From NCBI RefSeq assembly GCF_016908145.1, contig NZ_JAFBDI010000018.1, positions 1-46,426 of the forward strand: a DNA stretch of 46,426 bases. Direction: 5' to 3'. Shown here piece by piece: positions 25,578 to 35,203 of the stretch. The DNA comes from Marinitoga litoralis (GTDB lineage: Bacteria > Thermotogota > Thermotogae > Petrotogales > Petrotogaceae). How positions within the stretch are numbered: the first letter of the stretch is position 1; each line of letters starts with the position of its first letter. The translations under genes and the position numbers were made by a program. The notes beneath the pieces are model-generated. The model did not search any database. It was not told the origin of the DNA and saw nothing but the letters and a program-made list of their open reading frames with translations.

Positions 25578-28328
25578 TTAATTTAATGGTATTTCAAATC
25601 TGAAAATAGTAGATTGTTCATCCGATTTTACTAAATAAAGTTTACCTTTATGTTCTTCTTCTATTATTTTTTTACAAATTGGAAGTCCTAAACCTGTACC
25701 TTGTATTTTTGTTGTGAAAAATGGTGAAAAAATCTTTGCTTGTTTTCCTTCTGGTATAGGGTCTCCGTTATTTTCTATTTGGAAAAACACAAAATCATTT
25801 TCAACGCCAGTGATAATATGAATATAATTTCCTTCATTAACTGCTTCAATTGCATTTTTAATTAAATTTATTAATACTTGTTTTACCCTACTCCTGTCAC
25901 ATTTTACCTCTATTTTATCAAACATTTTTTCAAATTTCAACTCAATCTTCTTTTGATGTAAAAAATCTTGGAACATTAAAATTATTTCATCAATAAGAGT
26001 ATTAATATCAACTAGTTCAAATACAGGTATTCTATTTCCTCTACTGAATTCTAATATTTCAGCAACAATGCTTTCTAATCTAGTTAACTCATCTTTTATA
26101 ATTGAAGAGTATTGTTTTATTTTTTCTGGATTATCCAATTTTTTCATCATTCTATTCACAAATCCACCAATAATAGTTAAAGGATTTTTTATTTCATGGG
26201 CTACTCTTGCAGTCATTTCCCCAATAGCGGCAAGCTTTTCTCTTTTAGCAATTTCTTTTTCCATCTCATATGTTTCTGTAACATCATCAAAAGATACTAT
26301 AACTCCTTCTATTACATCAAGATCTCTATTCCACAAAGGAGATAATTGAATATCATAGACCTTCTCTTCAGTATCATTTCTAATTATATATTTTGGCATT
26401 TTCATTTCTTCTCTAGTGAAGAAAATGCTTTCTATTGAATTGATGACATCTATACCTAATTTTTCTTTTAATATATCAGAACTTTCTCCAACAACTTGTT
26501 CTCTGCCTTTATCAAAAAAAAGCTCTGCTTTTTTATTCCATTCGATTATTTTTCCTTTTCTATCAATAACAATAATCGCATGGGATAAATTTTGTAATAT
26601 ATTTTCATTAAATCTTCTATAGAAGTCTATTAGATTTTTTTGTTCTTCTAAATTCTTTGTTTTTTCTCTTAGTTCTTCATAATTTTCAATTGTTTCAATT
26701 GAAAGTCCTATACTATCTTGGAATAATCTTAAAATTTCAATATCAACAGGAGTAATTTCTTTTCTATTAAATTTATTATCCGCTATAACTACACCTTTTG
26801 TTTCCCATTTACCAGTTATTGGAATAATTACAAATTCATCATATTTAATGATATCATACAAATATTGAAGTTCATCATTTTTAAATTTAATCATTTGCGG
26901 AACAACATGAATAATATGTTTTTTTGTAACAGCTCTTTCTAAAAGAGGCTGACCTTTATATACTATCATTTTATTTTTAATATCTTGAGTTAATTTATTA
27001 TCAGTTGGTAATTGTATAGCTTCTTCTCTAAGATATTGAACAATATCTCCATATTTTAATGCTCGTTTATTAGCTTCTTTCCAAATGGTATCAACATCTT
27101 CATCATCTGATGGACCAACCCATATTTTTGGAATTAAAACTCCTCTTGTTCTATCTCTTTCTAGATATAATGCTCTGTTAAATTTTAAACCTCTAACACT
27201 TGTTAAACCCATCAACATAATTTTAATTGCATTTATTTTGTCATATGTAGATCTTACGGCTTGACTAATCTTATGTAATGAATTTAATTTATCCAAATGC
27301 TCTCTTTGTACATTAATGAGATTTTCATGATTTTTCTTTAATGATATTAATTTTTCTATTTCTTCTTTAAGTTTATCGTATAAGTAAATTCTACTAAGAG
27401 CCAATCCTAGTCTTCTAGTAGTATTTATTAAAGAGTCTAAATCAAAATTATCAAAATGTTTATATGGTCTAAAACCAAACCCTTCTTCTCTATTGTAAAC
27501 GCCAATCACACCATAATCTATATTATCTATTATAATTGGAGCATATAATGCAGATAAAAGATCAGTTTTTATGGGTGTAATAAAATTCTTAAATCTATTT
27601 TTCCCAACAACTAAAAAAGCTTTTTTTCTTAGATGAGATAAACCTTCAAGAGAGTTTTTTCCTTCTAAAATTTTTTCTATGTTATCAACTGAAAAACCAA
27701 CGCTTTCTTTTAGTAATAATTTATTTCCCTCACTCTTCCAGTATATAACCCCTTGTGCATGCAACATATTTTTGATTTTTTCAATGATTTTTTTCATTAA
27801 TAAATTTTCATCTAAAATATTTTCAAACAAATCAGTTATTTCTTCAATATTTTCAAGTCTGTCTCTAGTTTCTTCTAAAACTAGAAATTCCATAGTAAGT
27901 TTTAATAATATCCCATAACTTTCAGCTTCTTCTAAGAAATGATTTAATTCATCTTTGTTAAAGTCATATGGAACACCAAATGCTCCGATTAATGCATTAT
28001 TAGAAATAATAGGAATTAAAAATAACTTTTCAACGTTTAAACATTTTAATTCTTCAAAGTTATCCACAACAATTTCGCTAACTTTATTATTTAAAAGGTT
28101 TTCAAATAGCTTTTTATTATCAGAAAAATAAACTTTAAATTTACTTATGGCATTACATTCAACTGATGCACCCAAGAGTTTTAATAATTCTCTTGGTGGC
28201 TCGTGTATAAATATATATATATTTCTATTAAATTTTTCTGATAAATTTTTAGCGGTATCATTTAAAACTACTTTTAATAAATTTGCAGGGGTTTCTATAG
28301 AAAATTTTTTCAATAATTCATTTATCAT
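25578..28328 (-). CDS. Soluble multi-GAF, PAS-containing sensor histidine kinase
   Basis: 916 aa with no membrane segment, so a cytoplasmic sensor. The N-terminal ~330 residues contain one or two GAF-like domains (LIGAFGVPYDF, LYAPIIIDNIDYGVIGVYNRE). A coiled coil runs at about 335-360 and another GAF-like region at about 365-560. PAS is at about 580-690 (SHAIIVIDRKGKIIEWNKKA). HisKA has its His near 710 (ARVAHEIKNPL). HATPase_c has LINLIKNAIEAV, IENNGDPIPEG and GTGLGLPI. Start ATG after GGAGTGAG. The signal is unknown; GAF domains often bind cyclic nucleotides, haem or flavins. Confidence 0.92.
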   Translation of the reverse strand: MINELLKKFSIETPANLLKVVLNDTAKNLSEKFNRNIYIFIHEPPRELLKLLGASVECNAISKFKVYFSDNKKLFENLLNNKVSEIVVDNFEELKCLNVEKLFLIPIISNNALIGAFGVPYDFNKDELNHFLEEAESYGILLKLTMEFLVLEETRDRLENIEEITDLFENILDENLLMKKIIEKIKNMLHAQGVIYWKSEGNKLLLKESVGFSVDNIEKILEGKNSLEGLSHLRKKAFLVVGKNRFKNFITPIKTDLLSALYAPIIIDNIDYGVIGVYNREEGFGFRPYKHFDNFDLDSLINTTRRLGLALSRIYLYDKLKEEIEKLISLKKNHENLINVQREHLDKLNSLHKISQAVRSTYDKINAIKIMLMGLTSVRGLKFNRALYLERDRTRGVLIPKIWVGPSDDEDVDTIWKEANKRALKYGDIVQYLREEAIQLPTDNKLTQDIKNKMIVYKGQPLLERAVTKKHIIHVVPQMIKFKNDELQYLYDIIKYDEFVIIPITGKWETKGVVIADNKFNRKEITPVDIEILRLFQDSIGLSIETIENYEELREKTKNLEEQKNLIDFYRRFNENILQNLSHAIIVIDRKGKIIEWNKKAELFFDKGREQVVGESSDILKEKLGIDVINSIESIFFTREEMKMPKYIIRNDTEEKVYDIQLSPLWNRDLDVIEGVIVSFDDVTETYEMEKEIAKREKLAAIGEMTARVAHEIKNPLTIIGGFVNRMMKKLDNPEKIKQYSSIIKDELTRLESIVAEILEFSRGNRIPVFELVDINTLIDEIILMFQDFLHQKKIELKFEKMFDKIEVKCDRSRVKQVLINLIKNAIEAVNEGNYIHIITGVENDFVFFQIENNGDPIPEGKQAKIFSPFFTTKIQGTGLGLPICKKIIEEEHKGKLYLVKSDEQSTIFRFEIPLN

Positions 28329-28435
28329 ATTCTCACTCCAATTTCAATTGTTATATTATTTTCAATAGTTATATTATAATTATACTATAAAAAAATACAA
28401 ATTTTAACAATAATTGCTATATGTTAAAAATATTT

Positions 28436-28444
28436 TGGTATAAT
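28436..28444 (+). promoter_or_regulatory. Extended -10 promoter element of the yitT-thiI operon
   Basis: TGGTATAAT gives TG-n-TATAAT about 34 bases before the ATG. A poor -35 (TTGCTA, spacing 19) is compatible with an extended -10 promoter. Confidence 0.5.
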
Positions 28445-28477
28445 TATCCATAAAGCTGCTAAAAGGAAGGGATTTGA

Positions 28478-29326
28478 ATGAAAAAGGATTTAGTTAAAGA
28501 TATTTTCATAATAACTCTTGGTACTTTTATAAACGCAATAGGTTGGACATTATTTTTAATTCCTTGGAAAATTGTTGGCGGAGGATTAAGTGGTGTAGGT
28601 ACAATGATTTATTATGTAACAGGTATTCCAGTTGGTATAAGTTATTTGTTAATGAATGTGGTATTGTTAATTATTGCTATGAAAATAATAGGAAAATCTT
28701 TTGGATTTAAAACTATATATGGTATTGCAAGTTCATCGTTTTTTATTACATATTTACAAAATTTTTTAAATTCTCCAATTCTATATGATCAATTTTTATC
28801 TTCCGTTATAGGAGGTATTTTATTAGGATCAGGTATTGGTATAGTGTTTCTTGCTGGTGGGAGTACAGGTGGTACAGAAATAATAGTTATGATTATTAAT
28901 AAATTTAGAAATGTAAGTCCAGGAAGAACAATGTTTTTATTCGATTTAATTATTATTGGTAGTTCTTATTTTATATTTAGATCTTTTGAAACAATAATAT
29001 ATGGATATGTTACAATGGCTATATCGGGATATGCTACTGATTTAGTATTAGAAGGTGGAAAATCATCTGTGCAATTGTTTATATTTTCAGATAAATATGG
29101 TCATATAGCCGATGAAATAACTAAAACATTAGGTAGAGGAGTAACTTTAATCCAAGGAACGGGTTGGTATACAAAAGAAAATAGAAATATTATTTTAACT
29201 ATAGTAAGAAGAAGAGAATTACCAACCGTTTTAAGAATAATAAAAAAACATGATAAAAATGCCTTTATTTCTATGGGTTCTGTTGCAGGAGTTTTTGGAG
29301 AAGGTTTTGATAAATTAAAAATTTAA
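28478..29326 (+). CDS. YitT family membrane protein (DUF161/DUF2179)
   Basis: 282 aa. Five to six membrane segments occupy the first ~190 residues, with family motifs FLIPWKIVGGGLSGVGTM, IVFLAGGSTGGTEIIVMIIN and SGYATDLVLEGGKSS. A C-terminal cytoplasmic DUF2179 domain follows (GVTLIQGTGWYTKENRNIIL, VVRRRELP). The role of YitT proteins is not settled; small-molecule transport is proposed. Start ATG after GGAAGGG. It is first in a long forward gene series, 11 bases before thiI. Confidence 0.9.
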   Translation: MKKDLVKDIFIITLGTFINAIGWTLFLIPWKIVGGGLSGVGTMIYYVTGIPVGISYLLMNVVLLIIAMKIIGKSFGFKTIYGIASSSFFITYLQNFLNSPILYDQFLSSVIGGILLGSGIGIVFLAGGSTGGTEIIVMIINKFRNVSPGRTMFLFDLIIIGSSYFIFRSFETIIYGYVTMAISGYATDLVLEGGKSSVQLFIFSDKYGHIADEITKTLGRGVTLIQGTGWYTKENRNIILTIVRRRELPTVLRIIKKHDKNAFISMGSVAGVFGEGFDKLKI

Positions 29327-29337
29327 GGAGGTATATT

Positions 29338-30564
29338 ATGTACGATTTTGTGGTTATTAAATATAGTGAAATTGGTACAAAAGGTAAGAACAGAAGAATT
29401 TTTGAAAATAAATTAATGAATAATATAGTATTACAATTAAATCATAAGGTTAATGCAAAAAAAATCTACGGAAGAATAATAGTTACACCGAAAGAAGGAG
29501 AAAAAATTGATAATGACATGTTAAATAGTTTAAAGAAAGTATTTGGTATAAAATCTATTTCACCTGCTTTAAAAATAGAAAAAAACTATGAAGACATAAA
29601 AAATAAAATATTTTGGCTATTAAGAGAAAAAAATATTAATACAGGAACATTTAAAATTGATGCTAGAAGAACAGATAAATCTTTTCCTGTAAGGAGTTTT
29701 GATTTAAATAAAAATCTTGGAGAAGATGTTTTAAATGAATTTCCAAATTTAAAAGTAGATGTTCATGATCCTGATTATTTAATAAGCGTTGAAATTAGAC
29801 ATGAAATGGCATTTCTTTATTTTGAAAATATAGAATGTTTCGCAGGTTATCCAGTAGGAGCTGGGGGAAAGGCTAGTATTTTGCTTTCGGGTGGTATAGA
29901 TAGTCCTGTTGCTGCTTGGCTTATGATGAAAAGAGGAATGAAAATGAATGCTATTTCATTCTATAGTCCACCAAGCAATAACGAAAAAACTGTTATGAAA
30001 TTAATAGAATTAAGTAAAAAATTAAGTGAATATTACCCTTTTAATTTTTATCATTATATTATTCCTTTTACAGATGTGCAGTTAGCTATTAAAAAGTTAA
30101 ATGTTGAAAGTTATTCTTTAATATTACAGAGAAGATCTATGATGAGAATAGCTTCTAATTTAGCAAAATACTCAAATAGTTCTGCATTAATTACAGGTGA
30201 AAACTTAGGTCAAGTGGCTTCACAAACATTAGAAAATATGATAACAATATCAGATGCAACAGATATGCTAATTTTAAGACCATTAGTGGGGTTTGAAAAA
30301 TTAGATATAGTAAAAAAATCTCAAGAAATAGGAACATATGATATTTCTACTTGGCCATATAAGGATAGTTGTGTTGCATTTTTACCTAAAACTCCAGCAA
30401 CAAAATCTTTCCCAGATAAAATGAGAAAATATGAAGAAAAAATAGAAAATCTATCAGATTTGGAATTAGAATCAATAAAAAATAGTTTGGTTTATATAAT
30501 GAAAAATGGGGAAATAATAGATAATTATACATTTTCTGAAAAAGAGGTGTTGAAACTTGATTAA
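29338..30564 (+). CDS. thiI: tRNA 4-thiouridine synthetase ThiI
   Basis: 408 aa. It sulfurates U8 of tRNA and/or passes sulfur to thiazole. The NFLD-THUMP domains fill about 1-165 (KYSEIGTKGKNRRIFE at the N-terminus). The PP-loop ATP pyrophosphatase motif is ILLSGGIDSPVAAW (about 181-194). KDSCVAFLPKTPATK holds the conserved catalytic Cys. The C-terminal rhodanese domain of E. coli ThiI is absent, as in most short ThiI proteins. Ribosome site AAGGAGG. Confidence 0.95.
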   Translation: MYDFVVIKYSEIGTKGKNRRIFENKLMNNIVLQLNHKVNAKKIYGRIIVTPKEGEKIDNDMLNSLKKVFGIKSISPALKIEKNYEDIKNKIFWLLREKNINTGTFKIDARRTDKSFPVRSFDLNKNLGEDVLNEFPNLKVDVHDPDYLISVEIRHEMAFLYFENIECFAGYPVGAGGKASILLSGGIDSPVAAWLMMKRGMKMNAISFYSPPSNNEKTVMKLIELSKKLSEYYPFNFYHYIIPFTDVQLAIKKLNVESYSLILQRRSMMRIASNLAKYSNSSALITGENLGQVASQTLENMITISDATDMLILRPLVGFEKLDIVKKSQEIGTYDISTWPYKDSCVAFLPKTPATKSFPDKMRKYEEKIENLSDLELESIKNSLVYIMKNGEIIDNYTFSEKEVLKLD

Positions 30565-31285
30565 AAGGTTATTATTAACCATATGGTTTTATATTGGATT
30601 TTTTGGATATGTAGTTATATATGGTTCTTTAGTTTTATTAATTTCAAAAATTATTAAAAAAATTAAAGGCGAAGAAAAGTCAGATGCCTATTTAAGAAAA
30701 GTTGTAAATAATTTTGGTAGAAGATCTTTTAAATTGCTAGGTATTAAGGTAGATATAGAAAAAGAAATAGATATAAATGAAATTGAAGATGAACAATATA
30801 TGATAGTTGCAAATCATCAAAGTTTATTAGACATCCCATTGGTAATTGGGTATGTTCATACAACTGGATTTATTGCAAAGAAGGAACTTGAAAAAGCCCC
30901 AATAATTTCAAGTTTTATAAAAGCATTAGGTTCAGTATTTATTGATAGAAAAAATCCATCTAAAGCTGCAGCTGCATTAAGGGATATAAAAAGGAAATTG
31001 GAAGAGGGAAGAAAATTAACTGTTTTTCCTGAAGGGACAAGAACTTTGGATGGTAAAGTTAAACCATTTAAAAAAGGATCACTAATGATTCCATATAGAT
31101 ATAATATTAAAATACTTCCTGTTGCAATTGATGGAACTTATTATATAATAAAAAAAGGGGAGAAATTACTTAATCCTCATGATGTTAGAATAAAAATATT
31201 TAAACCAGTTAATCCAAAAGATTTTGAAAGTGAGGAAGAATTAAGAAATTATATATATAATTTAATATCATCTGAAATAAATTAA
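30557..31285 (+). CDS. plsC: 1-acyl-sn-glycerol-3-phosphate acyltransferase (PlsC)
   Basis: 242 aa. It adds the second acyl chain to lysophosphatidate at the inner membrane. An N-terminal membrane helix (about 4-32) precedes the acyltransferase motifs: HQSLLD (the HX4D motif), GSVFIDRKNPS and FPEGTRT. The start is TTG 30557, which fits GAGGTG at 30544-30549 and overlaps the thiI end by 8 bases; no ATG is available. Confidence 0.93.
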   Translation: MIKRLLLTIWFYIGFFGYVVIYGSLVLLISKIIKKIKGEEKSDAYLRKVVNNFGRRSFKLLGIKVDIEKEIDINEIEDEQYMIVANHQSLLDIPLVIGYVHTTGFIAKKELEKAPIISSFIKALGSVFIDRKNPSKAAAALRDIKRKLEEGRKLTVFPEGTRTLDGKVKPFKKGSLMIPYRYNIKILPVAIDGTYYIIKKGEKLLNPHDVRIKIFKPVNPKDFESEEELRNYIYNLISSEIN

Positions 31286-31298
31286 AGGAAGTGATAAT

Positions 31299-31832
31299 AT
31301 GTTTAAAAAAGTTGATGTTATCACAATGGGTTTAGATAAAATATCTAACTCTCCTGTAGTTTTTCTGAGGATAGAAAATACACATTTAGGAATTCCAATA
31401 TGGATTGGCGCTTGTGAAGCGACATTCTTAGCTTTAGCAATAAACGAACAGGAAACACCAAGACCATTAACTCATGATTTAATAATTAGTATTTTGGAAA
31501 ATGAAGGATATAGTATAAATAGAGTAGAAATACATAATATGGAGGAAAATATTTACTATGCAAATATTATATTAGAAAAAGGCGGTATAGAAACCACTAT
31601 TGATTCTAGACCGTCAGATGCTCTTATACTTGCAGTGAAAAAAAGAGTACCTATATATATAAAGGATAAAATAATAATTGATAATGGAATAGACTTATCC
31701 TTTATACCTGTTGAAAATGATGAAGAAAATCAAGAAGAAGATAAAAGAAATGAATTTAAGAAATTTTTGGAAAATTTTGACATAGACACAATAAAAAAAC
31801 ATTTCTTTGATGAGGGGAAAAAAGATGATTAA
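31299..31832 (+). CDS. Bifunctional nuclease family protein (DUF151)
   Basis: 177 aa. The BFN domain fills the first ~130 residues, with family motifs IWIGACEATFLALAIN, PRPLTHDL and IDSRPSDALILAVKKRVPIY. The best-studied relatives (plant BBD, Thermotoga TM0160) show nuclease activity in vitro or a structural role only. The acidic C-terminal tail (ENDEENQEEDKRNEFKKF) lacks a full UVR motif. Ribosome site AAGGAAGTG; the end overlaps the prenyl synthase start by 8 bases. Confidence 0.9.
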   Translation: MFKKVDVITMGLDKISNSPVVFLRIENTHLGIPIWIGACEATFLALAINEQETPRPLTHDLIISILENEGYSINRVEIHNMEENIYYANIILEKGGIETTIDSRPSDALILAVKKRVPIYIKDKIIIDNGIDLSFIPVENDEENQEEDKRNEFKKFLENFDIDTIKKHFFDEGKKDD

Positions 31833-32667
31833 AATTAATGAATTTAAAAAAGTTTTTGAAGATGAATCAGAAAAAATATTTGATTCATTGGGTGTTATAG
31901 ATATTTTAAATGATTCTATAAAATATTCATTTTTTTCTGGAGGTAAAAGGCTTCGACCCTGGATTATTTATAATATTGGACGATATTATAACATAGAAGA
32001 AGAAATTTTATATAAAATAGGGTTCGCTGTTGAAGTATTACATACAGCCTCATTGATACATGACGATTTACCAGCTATTGATAATAGTGATTATAGGAGA
32101 GGAAATGAAACAAATCATAAAAAATATGGTGAATGGGCAGCAATTTTAACAGGCGATTTAGGATTTATATTACCTTTTAAGATTTTATCTGATAATAATT
32201 TATCAAAACTTAATAGTTTTTTTTCTGAAATAATTATTAAATTAATAGAAGGAGAAACTTTAGACATTGCATTTGAAAAAAAATTATTTGTACCTTCAAA
32301 GAACCAGATTGAAGAAATGTATGAAAAGAAAACATCTTCATTATTTGAATTTTGCTTTTCTTATGCTCCTTTCTTAAAAGATAATTATAATGATTTTGAA
32401 ACTTTAAGAAAAGTTGGGAAAAGTTTTGGATTAGCTTTTCAAATATACGATGATTTAAAAGATTTGTATGGTACATTTGACGAAGTTGGGAAAGATTTAA
32501 AAAATGATGAAAACAAATACACTCTTCTTAAAGTTATGGATTCTATAGAAGCTAAAAAATATGCAGATATGTTATTTGATGAAGCTATATTATCTCTTAA
32601 AAAATTAAATATGGAATTTTTGGTTGAAGAGTTAATAAAAATCAAATCTTTGATTGAAAGGAAGTAA
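31825..32667 (+). CDS. Short-chain polyprenyl diphosphate synthase (FPP/GGPP type)
   Basis: 280 aa from ATG 31825, with GAGGGG upstream; an ATG 18 bases further out is too far inside the preceding gene. It condenses isopentenyl units into C15-C20 diphosphates. The first Asp-rich motif is HDDLPAIDNSDYRRG (DDxxxxD, the bacterial FPP-synthase form), the second is YDDLKDLYG. GGKRLRPW is the substrate-binding block. Chain length cannot be told. There is no dxs or other isoprenoid gene nearby. Confidence 0.92.
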   Translation: MIKINEFKKVFEDESEKIFDSLGVIDILNDSIKYSFFSGGKRLRPWIIYNIGRYYNIEEEILYKIGFAVEVLHTASLIHDDLPAIDNSDYRRGNETNHKKYGEWAAILTGDLGFILPFKILSDNNLSKLNSFFSEIIIKLIEGETLDIAFEKKLFVPSKNQIEEMYEKKTSSLFEFCFSYAPFLKDNYNDFETLRKVGKSFGLAFQIYDDLKDLYGTFDEVGKDLKNDENKYTLLKVMDSIEAKKYADMLFDEAILSLKKLNMEFLVEELIKIKSLIERK

Positions 32668-32668
32668 C

Positions 32669-35203
32669 ATGGCGAAAAAAGAAAAAAACAAAGAAAAAGA
32701 AGTGAAAGAAAATTCTGAAAAAAAAGCTAAATTTAATATAAAGGCTATTCTAGGTATTTTTAATAAAATACCCATTAAAGGGGTTTCATTAAATATTGAA
32801 AAATTAAAGCAATTGGATAAAAAGAAAAGGATGATATATCTCTCATCTTTAGTTATAATAATTCTATTAGTTGTAGGTGGGGTTATTTTTTTAATTCCAA
32901 GATTCTCAACCAGAAAATTAAATGTTGAAAATCAAGCAGAAACTGCAGCTATTTCGAATTTATTTATATATGTACCTCCAGATGCATTTCCGTATAAAAA
33001 AACTTTTACAATAAAATCATTAAGAGAAAATTCAGCTGAATATCAAAATTTAAAAACATTGGGAAATTTATACGGCCCAATATATGAAATTATACCTGAT
33101 GATAATAAAGAGGAATCATCATTAAAACCAATTAAAATAAAATATAAAATACCAATGGAATTATATTATGGAGATTCATTTAATAATTTTTCAATAGTGT
33201 ATGCTTCAGATGACAATCCTCCAGTAATTAAGAAAATGTCTGGTGGAGAAATCTTTAAAGACGAGTCTTTAGGAGCATATGTAGTACAAGTTAATACATT
33301 TCATTTTTCAAAATTTGGATTATATGTAGATCCAAATCCAAAAGAAGTAGACTTTGGTTTAAAAACACTAATTGAAAAGCCTGCTTCACTTGAACCAGAT
33401 ATTATATTAGTGCCGGGAGTTGATAGTAATTTTTTAGGGTTTATTCCAAACACTCAAACTATTAACAATATATATGGTGAAAATATTTGGAGTTTATATT
33501 TTCCTAACAGAACAATATGGAATTATAGGTATCCTTTATTAGAAACAAAACCAAAAAGTTATATGGATGCTTTTTTTGGTTATTACATAAGAACAGGCTC
33601 TAATAGTTATTTAGAATTTGAAGCGGAAAGATTTGCCTTGGAATTAAAGGCTAAAAAAAATAAGCAATTCGATATTATAACTCAAGGAATAGGTGGACTA
33701 ATAGTAAGATATGCTTTAGAAAATCATCCTGAAATAACAAATGTCAGATCAATAACAATGTTTTCTCCTCCAAATAAGGGTATTAATACAGTTAACCCGA
33801 TATATTATAATGTTATTTATAAAAAGAGTCCAGAAATAATAGAATTAACTTATGGATTGAATAAAGAAGAGTATAATTCATTGTTTTTAAACATAACTTC
33901 TAAAATGGAATTGATATCGTCTTATTATAAAGAACTTTTACCAGATTCTGAATTCATTAGTAAAATAATAAAATCAAATATAAGAAAAGATATAGAATAT
34001 AATATTATATGTGGAACTGTTCCAGATATAAATGTACATATTGAAAATACTAAATTAGCAAATTTTTATCCTGAACTTATAAAAGGATATGGTGATGGTT
34101 TAGTAACAATAGATAGTGCAAAAATAGATGGAGTTAAATTTTATTCATATGAAATGCCATATAACAAACTATATTCCGATAATAATGTTTTAACTTTTGT
34201 TCAAAGTTTATTGTCTAAAAATATTGAAAAAGTAGAAATTCCAAATATTAATGATGATAATTTTCCAGAAACCACAAAAGAAGTTATTGAAAAAATTAAG
34301 GTTGAAGAAAAAGAAAAGGAAAAACGTTCTGCTATTTTTGAAAAAAGTAATAAATATACACAAAAGAATTTTATTGAATTTAAAGAACAATTATTATATT
34401 TAGAAAATATAAATTACGGTAAGATAGTAAATTTAAATAATAATATCTTTGTACTTACTAATAAAGGGGTATATAATTTAGACGGTAAAAATATTTTAAA
34501 TAAAAATATATTAGGTAGTATTATATATAAAGATAGATTATACATAACCTCTAATGATGGAATTTATGCAATAGATGAAAGTTCGGACAGTTTTGTGAAA
34601 ATTAAAAATATAGATTTTGAATTACATAATAGAGTATATTATCTTCCAGAAATAAGAAAATATATTTATGTTGATTATGAAGACGGCCTAGCAGATGTAT
34701 ATGAAAATGAAACTTTGATATCTGAAAATATTCAATTTGATTCATTAAAAGTAATAAATAACGAGTTTTATATAATATTAGGTGATAGAGTCTTAAAAAG
34801 AAAAGAAAATAATTGGGTAACTATAGTTAATAAATCAGGTATAGAAGATTTGCTTGAGGAAAAAATAGGTAATTTTGTTGATTATTATTCTCGAGCATAT
34901 TTGATATATTTATTAACCTCAGACTATAAGTTAATAGTATATGACACAAAAAATGAAAAAGTTCAGATATTAGGAGATAGTGATGTAGGAAAATTAAAAT
35001 TATTAGAAAATAATAATTTATTATGGATATTTGATAAGAACTATATTACTTATATTGATTTGAAAAATAAAGTATTTCCAGGGGATTATCAGTCAATTTT
35101 AGATTTTGATATTATGGATATTGAATTAAATAATGATTCATTATTAATATTTATTAGAAAAAATGGGGGATTTGAGTTATGGAAAGGTATTATAAAAAAT
35201 TAA
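32669..35203 (+). CDS. Membrane-anchored lipase-fold pseudoenzyme with C-terminal propeller-like repeats
   Basis: 844 aa from ATG 32669 (AAGGAAG upstream). A lysine-rich cytoplasmic N-terminus precedes a single membrane helix (about 53-76). An all-beta segment follows at about 90-225, and an alpha/beta-hydrolase domain at about 235-500 resembling bacterial triacylglycerol lipases (IILVPGVD; FDIITQGIGGLIVRYALE; GYGDGLVTIDSAK). The nucleophile elbow G-x-S-x-G reads T338-Q-G340-I-G342, so the catalytic Ser is Gly. The usual catalytic His position (xNHxxL) appears as PYNKL. The last ~270 residues look like beta-propeller blades. It probably binds a ligand or protein on the outer face of the membrane; function unknown. 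Confidence 0.65.
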   Translation: MAKKEKNKEKEVKENSEKKAKFNIKAILGIFNKIPIKGVSLNIEKLKQLDKKKRMIYLSSLVIIILLVVGGVIFLIPRFSTRKLNVENQAETAAISNLFIYVPPDAFPYKKTFTIKSLRENSAEYQNLKTLGNLYGPIYEIIPDDNKEESSLKPIKIKYKIPMELYYGDSFNNFSIVYASDDNPPVIKKMSGGEIFKDESLGAYVVQVNTFHFSKFGLYVDPNPKEVDFGLKTLIEKPASLEPDIILVPGVDSNFLGFIPNTQTINNIYGENIWSLYFPNRTIWNYRYPLLETKPKSYMDAFFGYYIRTGSNSYLEFEAERFALELKAKKNKQFDIITQGIGGLIVRYALENHPEITNVRSITMFSPPNKGINTVNPIYYNVIYKKSPEIIELTYGLNKEEYNSLFLNITSKMELISSYYKELLPDSEFISKIIKSNIRKDIEYNIICGTVPDINVHIENTKLANFYPELIKGYGDGLVTIDSAKIDGVKFYSYEMPYNKLYSDNNVLTFVQSLLSKNIEKVEIPNINDDNFPETTKEVIEKIKVEEKEKEKRSAIFEKSNKYTQKNFIEFKEQLLYLENINYGKIVNLNNNIFVLTNKGVYNLDGKNILNKNILGSIIYKDRLYITSNDGIYAIDESSDSFVKIKNIDFELHNRVYYLPEIRKYIYVDYEDGLADVYENETLISENIQFDSLKVINNEFYIILGDRVLKRKENNWVTIVNKSGIEDLLEEKIGNFVDYYSRAYLIYLLTSDYKLIVYDTKNEKVQILGDSDVGKLKLLENNNLLWIFDKNYITYIDLKNKVFPGDYQSILDFDIMDIELNNDSLLIFIRKNGGFELWKGIIKN

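Noticed and set aside
32764-32790. Possible third intragenic hairpin (ATACCCATTAAAGGGG) in the pseudo-lipase gene
   Set aside because: The arms are imperfect and short; unlike the moaD and prmC stems it does not make a convincing structure.
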